64,000 nt of DNA, taken from NCBI GenBank assembly GCA_947479055.1, contig CANJYE010000015.1, forward strand, positions 1 to 64,000, given 5' to 3'. This DNA comes from Erythrobacteraceae bacterium (lineage in GTDB: Bacteria > Pseudomonadota > Alphaproteobacteria > Sphingomonadales > Sphingomonadaceae). The notes beneath the pieces were generated by a model, which was not told where the DNA came from, made no database searches, and saw only the letters and a program-made list of their open reading frames with translations. The translations under genes and the position numbers were made by a program. Positions 57,760 to 64,000 of the stretch are shown piece after piece (the stretch's first letter is position 1; each line of letters starts with the position of its first letter).

Positions 57760-59193
57760 ATGGGCAAGGAAACCGGTTTTCTCGAATTCGAGCGGCAGGA
57801 CCGCGGCTATGCCAACCCGCAGGAGCGGGTGAAGCATTACAAGGAATTCGTGATTCCTCCCGAAGAGCCGGCCCTGCGCACGCAGGCCGCGCGCTGCATG
57901 AACTGCGGCATCCCCTATTGTCACAACGGCTGTCCGGTGAACAACATCATCCCGGACTGGAACCACCTGGTCTATGAGGGCGACTGGCAAAACGCGCTGG
58001 AAGTGCTCCATTCCACCAACAATTTTCCGGAATTCACCGGCCGCATCTGCCCAGCCCCGTGCGAGGCTAGCTGCACGCTGAACATCATCGACCAGCCGGT
58101 CACGATCAAGTCGATTGAATGCGCGATTGTCGATCGCGGATGGAAGGAAGGCTGGATCCAGCCGCAGATCGCCGACAGGAAGACCGGCAGATCGGTGGCG
58201 GTGATCGGTTCCGGCCCGGCCGGCATGGCCTGTGCCCAGCAACTGGCGCGGGCCGGCCATTCGGTCACGCTGTTCGAAAAGGCCGACCGGGCGGGCGGGC
58301 TGCTGCGCTATGGCATCCCCGACTTCAAGATGGAAAAGCACCTGATCAACCGCCGGGTGACGCAGATGGAAGCCGAAGGCGTGACCTTCCGCACCTCGAC
58401 CGAAGTTGGCGTCGATGTTTCGGTCAAGAGCCTGAAGGAGAATTTCGACGCGGTGGTGCTGGCCGGTGGCGCGGAAAACCCGCGGCCGCTGCAAATCCCC
58501 GGCGCGGAACTGCCGGGCGTTCATTTTGCGATGGATTTCCTGACGCAGCAGAACAAGCGCAATGCCGGCGACGACGAGGAACGCGCCGCCCCGCGCGGTA
58601 CACTCAAGGCCACTGGCAAGCATGTGCTGGTGATCGGTGGCGGCGATACCGGTTCGGACTGCGTCGGCACATCCAACCGCCAAGGCGCGGCCAGCGTGAC
58701 CCAGCTGGAGATCATGCCCAAGCCGCCCGAAAAGGAAGACAAGGCGCTGACCTGGCCCGACTGGCCGCTGAAGCTGCGCACCTCGACCAGCCATGAAGAA
58801 GGCGTGGAGCGTGACTGGGCCGTGCTGACCAAGCGGGTGACCGGCGACAACGAGGTGACCGGCCTCGAATGCGTCCGGGTTGAGTGGAACAACGGTCAGA
58901 TGGAAGAAGTGCCCGGAAGCGAGTTCACGCTCAAGGCCGACCTGATCCTGCTGGCCATGGGCTTCGTCGGCCCGCGCAAGGCCGGGCTGCTCGACCAGTC
59001 AGGCGTCGCGCTCGATCTGCGTGGCAATGTCGCTGCCAATGTCGCGGACTACGCCACCAGCGAGGACATAGTGTTTGCCTGTGGCGACATGCGCCGTGGC
59101 CAGAGCCTGGTCGTCTGGGCGATCCGCGAAGGCCGCCAGGCCGCCCGCGCGGTCGATCTGGCGCTGATGGGGGTCAGCGACCTGCCGAGGTAA
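57760..59193 (+). CDS. gltD: Glutamate synthase small subunit
   Basis: A 477-residue NADPH-oxidising subunit. The two cysteine clusters for 4Fe-4S centres are in [18 protein letters not shown] and CPAPCEASC. The FAD motif is [20 protein letters not shown], the NADPH motif is [20 protein letters not shown], and the C-terminal FAD contact is [18 protein letters not shown] start at ATG 57760 ([14 protein letters not shown]); the frame is open to 57709 inside gltB. It passes electrons from NADPH to GltB. Confidence 0.97.
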   Translation: MGKETGFLEFERQDRGYANPQERVKHYKEFVIPPEEPALRTQAARCMNCGIPYCHNGCPVNNIIPDWNHLVYEGDWQNALEVLHSTNNFPEFTGRICPAPCEASCTLNIIDQPVTIKSIECAIVDRGWKEGWIQPQIADRKTGRSVAVIGSGPAGMACAQQLARAGHSVTLFEKADRAGGLLRYGIPDFKMEKHLINRRVTQMEAEGVTFRTSTEVGVDVSVKSLKENFDAVVLAGGAENPRPLQIPGAELPGVHFAMDFLTQQNKRNAGDDEERAAPRGTLKATGKHVLVIGGGDTGSDCVGTSNRQGAASVTQLEIMPKPPEKEDKALTWPDWPLKLRTSTSHEEGVERDWAVLTKRVTGDNEVTGLECVRVEWNNGQMEEVPGSEFTLKADLILLAMGFVGPRKAGLLDQSGVALDLRGNVAANVADYATSEDIVFACGDMRRGQSLVVWAIREGRQAARAVDLALMGVSDLPR

Positions 59194-59278
59194 GCAGGTT
59201 CGGCTGGTTAAGCCGATCTTAGCTTTGCGGCGCTAGGCCAAGCTCCAGGCAGCAACTGCCGGGGGGTTCGGCGCGACA

Positions 59279-60958
59279 ATGATCAAGGCCCTGCTGATCC
59301 TGGCCTATCTGGCGTGCGATTTCAGCGCCTTTTCCGGGCGCGTGTCCTCGCTGGGCCTTAGCCCCGGCCTGGTCGTGTTCCTGGCGCTCTACCTGCTGGC
59401 GGCTTCGGCGCTGTTCCTGGTGGCCTGGAACCGTAGCCCCATGCTGCGTGTTGTGCTGGCGGTCATCCTGTCGGCCGGGTCGATCCTGCAGCAATCCTTT
59501 GAGCGCACCACCGACGGAGCGCTTACCTATGAGGCCTTCGTCAATCTGCTCAACGCCAGTGGCCAGGCGGGCGAAGCGCTGGCCCAGCACGGACAGGTGC
59601 TGCTCACCGCCGTCCCGATCGCGCTGCTGCTGTTCTTCGGGATCATCCTGCCGCCCCGGCACGAGCGGATTTCCCGCAAGCTGGCGCTGCTCGCGCCGCT
59701 GGCGATCTCGCTGGGGCTGAGCACGCTGCTCTATGCCCGTGGCGGCGAAGGCAGCCGCGCGCTGCCCGCCGCCGTCCCGCCAGTCTCGCTCGCCACGATC
59801 AAGCTCGCGCAGGATCTGCTGGCCGAAGGCGGCACGCGCCGCGCGGTGGCCCTGCCCCGCCCGGCCACCCCGCCCGCCCGCGATATCGTGCTGCTGGTCG
59901 ATGAGAGCGTGGCCGCCAATTACCTCGATATCGACAACCCGCTTGGCGTCACCAGCGGGCTGCTGAAGCCGCCGCCCGGCGTGCAGGCGTTCAACTATGG
60001 CTATGCCGCCTCGATCCATGATTGCAGCGCAAATTCCAACGTCGCGCTGCGCTTCGGCGGCACACGTGAGACTTACCAGCAGACCATCGCCCATTACCCC
60101 TCGATCTGGGCCTATGCCCGCCACGCGGGCTTAGGCACGGTCTATATCGACGCGCAATCGACCGGCGGGCGACTGCAAAACCTGATGACCCCCTCCGAAC
60201 GGAGGGAAATCGACAGCTTCATCCAGTTCGACGATACGCCGGTGCTGCAACGCGACATGGCGGTGGCCGATGCGCTGGCCAGCCACATCAACAACGGTCG
60301 ACCCGAATTCATCTACGTCAACAAGGTCGGTGCCCATTTCCCGGTGCAGGACAAGTTCCCGGACCGCCTGATGCGCTATCGCCCGGTGCTGGACCGCGGC
60401 AGCCACGGGCTGCTGAGCTGGTCAAGCGACCGCACCGGCTTTCACGGCCGCCCGGATGAATGGGTCCGCTACCGCAATTCCTATCGCAACGCGCTGCTGT
60501 GGAACGTGGGCGAATTCTTCCATCACCTGTTCAGGGCCACCGATCTGCGCAATGCGACCGTAATCTACACCTCCGACCACGGGCAGGACCTGCATGAGCG
60601 CGGCAATCCCGGCAACAACACCCATTGCGGCGTCACCCGCGCAACACAGGAAGTGGGCCTTGTCCCGCTGGTGGTGCTGGAGGCAAAGGGTCATGCCGCC
60701 GCCGACTGGCAGAACAGCCTCGCCAACAACCGAAATGGCATGAGCCACTTCCGGATCTTCCCGACGCTGCTGCAACTGATGGGCTACCAGCGGCAGGGCT
60801 ATCTCCCACTCTACGGACCTTCGCTGACCGATCCGGACAAGGATCCATTCAGCTACAATCTGCGCTTCAACACTCTGCTCGGCCGCCAGCCGGAATGGCA
60901 GGTGATCAACCTGAAACATATCGTCGACCCGCCGGTCAGCGACTACCGGGGCAGTTGA
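59279..60958 (+). CDS. Sulfatase-fold membrane protein (phosphoethanolamine-transferase-like)
   Basis: A 559-residue protein with about four N-terminal hydrophobic helices (to about residue 155) and a C-terminal alkaline-phosphatase/sulfatase domain. LLVDESVAANYLDIDNPLG resembles the first metal site and DCSANSNVALRFGG the nucleophile region. VIYTSDHGQDLHERGNPGN carries the DHG metal motif, followed by THCG. EptA enzymes use a threonine nucleophile; here a serine in that stretch is the likely equivalent. It probably decorates lipid A or another surface glycan, but the substrate is unknown. It follows gltD by 85 bp. Confidence 0.82.
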   Translation: MIKALLILAYLACDFSAFSGRVSSLGLSPGLVVFLALYLLAASALFLVAWNRSPMLRVVLAVILSAGSILQQSFERTTDGALTYEAFVNLLNASGQAGEALAQHGQVLLTAVPIALLLFFGIILPPRHERISRKLALLAPLAISLGLSTLLYARGGEGSRALPAAVPPVSLATIKLAQDLLAEGGTRRAVALPRPATPPARDIVLLVDESVAANYLDIDNPLGVTSGLLKPPPGVQAFNYGYAASIHDCSANSNVALRFGGTRETYQQTIAHYPSIWAYARHAGLGTVYIDAQSTGGRLQNLMTPSERREIDSFIQFDDTPVLQRDMAVADALASHINNGRPEFIYVNKVGAHFPVQDKFPDRLMRYRPVLDRGSHGLLSWSSDRTGFHGRPDEWVRYRNSYRNALLWNVGEFFHHLFRATDLRNATVIYTSDHGQDLHERGNPGNNTHCGVTRATQEVGLVPLVVLEAKGHAAADWQNSLANNRNGMSHFRIFPTLLQLMGYQRQGYLPLYGPSLTDPDKDPFSYNLRFNTLLGRQPEWQVINLKHIVDPPVSDYRGS

Positions 60959-60970
60959 TATCAGGACCCG

Positions 60971-61654
60971 CTACCAGTCCACCGCTCCGCGCCCGTTCGC
61001 TTCAAGGAAGGCGTTGGCCTGGCTGAACGGACGGGAGCCGAAGAAGCCGGCATGGGCCGACAGCGGGCTGGGATGCGGCGCGGTAAGCACCAGATGCCTG
61101 GTGTTACCTTGCAGCCCGGGCACGCGCGAGGCCTTCTTGCGGGCGTGATTGCCCCACAGGATGAACACGCTGGGCTCCTTGCGCGCGGCCACGGCAGCGA
61201 CTGCCGCATCGGTGATTTCCTCCCAGCCGCGCCCTGCATGCGATCCGGCCTGCCCTCCCTCTACCGTCAGCGCATTGTTGAGCAGCAGCACACCCGATCG
61301 CGCCCAATGTTCCAGATTGCCGTGCGGCGGGATCGCCACGCCCAGATCGGCACGCAACTCCTTGTAGATATTGACCAGCGACGGCGGCACCTTGACCCCT
61401 TCCGGCACGGAAAACGCCAGGCCATGCGCCTGCCCCGGCCCGTGATAGGGATCCTGCCCGAGGATCACCACCTTGACCTCGTCCAGCGGCGTCAGTTCCA
61501 GCGCGCGCAAGCGGGCACCGCGCAGAGGATAGATCGCCTTGCCCGCCGCTTCCTCCGACCGCAGCCAGCCACCCAGCCGCCGGGCATCCTTGCCGGCCAG
61601 GACAGGCTCCAGCGCCGGGCACCAGCTGGGGGGGAGGGGAGCATTGTCGGCCAT
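60971..61654 (-). CDS. ung: Uracil-DNA glycosylase
   Basis: A 227-residue family-1 UDG. The catalytic water-activating motif is ILGQDPYHGPGQAHGLAF (Asp68), the uracil-specificity Asn is in LLNNALTV, and the minor-groove loop is LTAPHPSPLSAHAGFFG with the active-site His. It removes uracil from DNA. I start at ATG 61654 (MADNAPLPPSW); the frame extends to 61705 without RBS support. It is divergent from rnd. Confidence 0.96.
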   Translation of the reverse strand: MADNAPLPPSWCPALEPVLAGKDARRLGGWLRSEEAAGKAIYPLRGARLRALELTPLDEVKVVILGQDPYHGPGQAHGLAFSVPEGVKVPPSLVNIYKELRADLGVAIPPHGNLEHWARSGVLLLNNALTVEGGQAGSHAGRGWEEITDAAVAAVAARKEPSVFILWGNHARKKASRVPGLQGNTRHLVLTAPHPSPLSAHAGFFGSRPFSQANAFLEANGRGAVDW

Positions 61655-61734
61655 GGCCACGGAAACTAGCGGGCAAGCCATTCTATCGCCAGCAAGGGCT
61701 TTCACTGGTCCACAGATACGCCTAGGGAATGGGC

Positions 61735-62352
61735 ATGGCTGTATATTTCCACGAAGAAGACCTGCCCGAAGGCGTGCTCGCCCCCGGCCCCGTCGCCGTT
61801 GACACCGAAACGATGGGCCTCATCACCCCGCGCGATCGCCTGTGCCTGGTCCAGATCAGCGATGGCAGGGGCGATGAACATCTCGTCCGCTTCGCACCCG
61901 GCAGCAATTTTGCCGCCCCCAATCTCAAGGCGGTGCTGGCTGATCAGGACCGGCTGAAGCTTTATCATTTCGCCCGTTTCGATCTGGCCGCGATCGAACA
62001 TTACCTTGGGGTGGTGGCCGCACCGGTGTTCTGCACCAAGATCGCCAGCAAGCTGATCCGCACCTATACCGATCGCCACGGGCTGAAGAACCTGGTTCAG
62101 GAACTGCTTGGCGCGGACATGTCCAAGCAGCAGCAATCGAGCGACTGGGGTGCCCCCGTCATCACCGAAGCCCAGCGCGAATATGCCGCCTCCGACGTGC
62201 GCTTCCTCCACGCCATGCACACGATCCTGGTCGAACGGCTTGAGCGTGAAGGCCGTCTGGCAATCGCCCAGGCCTGTTTCGACTTCCTCCCGACCCGCGC
62301 GCGGCTCGACCTGGCCGGATGGGCGGAAAAGGACATTTTCAGCCACGAATGA
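61735..62352 (+). CDS. rnd: Ribonuclease D-like 3'-5' exonuclease
   Basis: A 205-residue DEDDy exonuclease domain without HRDC domains, the short form common in alphaproteobacteria. VAVDTETMGLITPRDRLCLVQIS is motif I, LYHFARFDLAAIEHYLG is motif II, and REYAASDVRFLHAM is motif III with Tyr. It matures tRNA or other RNA 3' ends. The start at ATG 61735 has AGGGA six bases upstream (61729 also possible). Its stop overlaps the lptC start by four bases. Confidence 0.92.
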   Translation: MAVYFHEEDLPEGVLAPGPVAVDTETMGLITPRDRLCLVQISDGRGDEHLVRFAPGSNFAAPNLKAVLADQDRLKLYHFARFDLAAIEHYLGVVAAPVFCTKIASKLIRTYTDRHGLKNLVQELLGADMSKQQQSSDWGAPVITEAQREYAASDVRFLHAMHTILVERLEREGRLAIAQACFDFLPTRARLDLAGWAEKDIFSHE

Positions 62353-62996
62353 GCGAACAAGCCGACATCATCCGCAGCGATCGGCAGGCTCTGGCCGCTC
62401 CCGGCGGGCCGCATGACCGGCTGGTCAATTTCCTGTCGCGGGCCTTGCCGACGGCGATCGGGGTGCTGGCCGCGCTGATGATCATCACTCCGCTGTCGCC
62501 GCGCGGCGAGATCAGCTTCCTGCTCGATCGCAACAAGGTGGCGGTGGTGAAGGACCGGCTGCGGGTCGACAATGCAATGTATCGTGGCGAGGACGACAAG
62601 GGCCGTCCCTTTTCTCTGACCGCCGGGCAGGCGGTGCAGCATTCCGCCCGCGAGGGGATCGTCAGGATGAAGGACCTCAGCGCCCGGATCCTTCTGGCAG
62701 ACGGCCCGGCCGTGCTGAGCGCGGGCCAGGGCAGTTATGATATCGAAAACCAGCGTGTTTCGGTGCAGGGCCCGGTCCAGTTCTCCGCCGCCGATGGCTA
62801 CCGGATGGTCGCGCGCGACGTGACGGTAGACCTCGACGGCCAGCGCATGGTCGGCCAGGGCAGGGTCGAAGGCGCCATTCCGGCCGGCACATTCGGCGCC
62901 GACCGGATCATCGCCGATCTGGTCCAGCGCACGATAACCCTTGACGGAAACGCTCGACTGCACATGATTCCGGGCAAACTCAGGATACCGAAATGA
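62349..62996 (+). CDS. lptC: LPS export system protein LptC
   Basis: A 215-residue bitopic inner-membrane protein. One transmembrane helix (about residues 34-50, LPTAIGVLAALMIITPLSP) is followed by a periplasmic beta-jellyroll (DRLRVDNAMYRGEDDKGRPFSLTA, then YDIENQRVSVQGPVQF). It links LptB2FG to LptA in LPS transport. It overlaps rnd by four bases and lptA by four bases. Confidence 0.92.
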   Translation: MSEQADIIRSDRQALAAPGGPHDRLVNFLSRALPTAIGVLAALMIITPLSPRGEISFLLDRNKVAVVKDRLRVDNAMYRGEDDKGRPFSLTAGQAVQHSAREGIVRMKDLSARILLADGPAVLSAGQGSYDIENQRVSVQGPVQFSAADGYRMVARDVTVDLDGQRMVGQGRVEGAIPAGTFGADRIIADLVQRTITLDGNARLHMIPGKLRIPK

Positions 62997-63520
62997 CCCG
63001 ATTTTCCAGCCTCACTCGTTCGTTGCGTTGCGCGGTCGGCGGTTTTGTCCTGACGGCCGCCGCGCTGGGCGGCATCCAGCTTTCCGCCCAGACCATCGGC
63101 GGACACAATTCCGATGCGCCGGTCAATTACGCCGCCGACCAGATCGAGCTGCAGGATCGCCAGAACCGCGTGGTCCTTTCCGGCAATGTCGATATCACGC
63201 AAGGCGACCTGCGGTTGCGGGCCGCCCGGACCACGGTGGCCTATAGCGACGAGGGATCGCTCAAGATCCAGCGGATCGACGCCAGCGGCGGGGTCATTGT
63301 GACGCGGGGGAATGAAGCCGCCCGGGGCAATGCCGCCGTCTATGATTTCAACCGCCGGCTGATCACCATGGCGGGCAATGTCTCGCTCAATCATGGCGGC
63401 GACACGCTGAATGGCAGCCGCCTGACGATCGACCTCGCCACCGGCATCTCGCGGGTGGACGGCCGGGCCGGCGGACGCGGGCCAGGGCGGGTCAGCGGCA
63501 GTTTCTCCGCCCCGAAATAG
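62993..63520 (+). CDS. lptA: LPS transport periplasmic protein LptA
   Basis: A 175-residue OstA-like protein with a signal peptide (ending near LSAQTIGG). The beta-jellyroll repeats are QIELQDRQNRVVLSGNVDITQGD, AVYDFNRRLITMAGNVSL and GSRLTIDLATGISRVDG. It forms the periplasmic LPS bridge. The ATGA overlap with lptC indicates coupled translation; lptB is not in the window. Confidence 0.93.
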   Translation: MTRFSSLTRSLRCAVGGFVLTAAALGGIQLSAQTIGGHNSDAPVNYAADQIELQDRQNRVVLSGNVDITQGDLRLRAARTTVAYSDEGSLKIQRIDASGGVIVTRGNEAARGNAAVYDFNRRLITMAGNVSLNHGGDTLNGSRLTIDLATGISRVDGRAGGRGPGRVSGSFSAPK

Positions 63521-63585
63521 CATCATGGCGCGGGTTGCAACGGCAATCGGCACAGGTCACGCAAGGTTCAGGACAGGACAACCCG

Positions 63586-64000
63586 ATGAGAATCCGCGAA
63601 TTCTGCATGTTCTATAACGAGCACACCGTGCTCGATATCAAGATCGCGGAAGCGCGCAAATGGATCGACGAATTGCACCTGTGCGAAGCCAATCGCACGT
63701 TCCAGAACAAGCCGCGCGTGCCCGTGCTGCCAGCCGGGGACGATTTCGTGAAGACCCATGTCTATGACGGTGCCACGCATTTCGTGCCGGCGTTCAGCTG
63801 GGGTCCCAGCCGCCAGTGGCCCTTCTTCCGCAAGAAGCCGACCGCCCGCAAGAACGAAACGCTCCAGCGCAACATGGTCCACGATGTGTTTGCCGATGCC
63901 GCCGACGACGATATCGTGATCGTGAGCGACATTGACGAGATCATCGATCCGCGCTTTGCCGACGAGGTGATCGACGCGGCCCGTAAGCATGGCGTGGTCA
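63586..64000 (+). CDS. GT17-family glycosyltransferase, 5' part (cut by window end)
   Basis: The frame from ATG 63586 is open to the window end (138 codons visible). It reads REFCMFYNEHTVLDIKIAEA, later LCEANRTFQNKPR, then RKNETLQRNMVHD and VIVSDIDEIIDP. The YNE...LxIK opening and SDIDEI metal motif are characteristic of glycosyltransferase family 17, whose known eukaryotic member adds bisecting GlcNAc. GGACAGGA lies upstream. It begins 65 bp after lptA, so a role in surface glycan synthesis is a reasonable guess. Confidence 0.85.
   Translation, partial: MRIREFCMFYNEHTVLDIKIAEARKWIDELHLCEANRTFQNKPRVPVLPAGDDFVKTHVYDGATHFVPAFSWGPSRQWPFFRKKPTARKNETLQRNMVHDVFADAADDDIVIVSDIDEIIDPRFADEVIDAARKHGVV

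Overview
The window is high-GC alphaproteobacterial chromosome, most likely from the order Sphingomonadales (Sphingomonadaceae or Erythrobacteraceae). I infer this from the gene content: exosortase-A (XrtA)-associated O-glycosylation genes, CYP101-like P450s with a 2Fe-2S ferredoxin, a MetH split into two genes, intracellular PHA depolymerase, a pabB/pabC fusion, and GANTC (CcrM-type) sites. I cannot name a genus from sequence alone. Almost all of the window is intact, densely packed core-type chromosome. The only mobile DNA seen is the 5' end of an IS5-family transposase at the left edge.

Layout. 1-4036: IS edge, a tiny lipoprotein, yggS, a TMP-synthase-like gene and ftsK. 4059-5072: a RES/Xre toxin-antitoxin pair with a palindromic operator. 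5108-15191: flavin reductase, alanine dehydrogenase, a membrane diguanylate cyclase, two peptidases (oligopeptidase B type and aminopeptidase P), a secreted EF-hand protein and a HerA-like ATPase. 15295-22605: a tightly coupled run pabBC, aminotransferase, rluA-type synthase and arfB, then rpmG, lolA, xthA and ribA. 22602-30289: a secreted beta-helix protein, an unusual SDR, recQ, two small proteins (one behind a perfect FNR/FixK box) and a large RTX/beta-propeller protein broken by one in-frame amber codon.

30446-35756 is the most accessory-looking block. It is a minus-strand gene set with two tandem P450s, a ferredoxin, a luciferase-like monooxygenase, a carboxymuconolactone-decarboxylase-like protein and an MDR oxidoreductase, and it looks like an oxidative catabolic or tailoring pathway of unknown substrate. 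35795-40394 is the methionine branch of one-carbon metabolism (metF, homocysteine methyltransferase and the rest of MetH). 40619-46170: two small lipoproteins, uppP, an M13 metallopeptidase and an ABC exporter. 46348-48083: PHA depolymerase and a MaoC hydratase.

48099-52827: XrtA-associated ligase, a small membrane protein, a glycosyltransferase and a long acidic low-complexity membrane protein. 53106-59193: gltB-gltD. 59279-64000: a sulfatase-fold membrane protein, ung, rnd, lptC-lptA and the start of a GT17 glycosyltransferase cut by the window end.

Positions of start codons were chosen from visible ribosome-binding sites and homolog-like N-termini, and several differ from the longest open frame. 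No tRNA, rRNA or CRISPR was seen.
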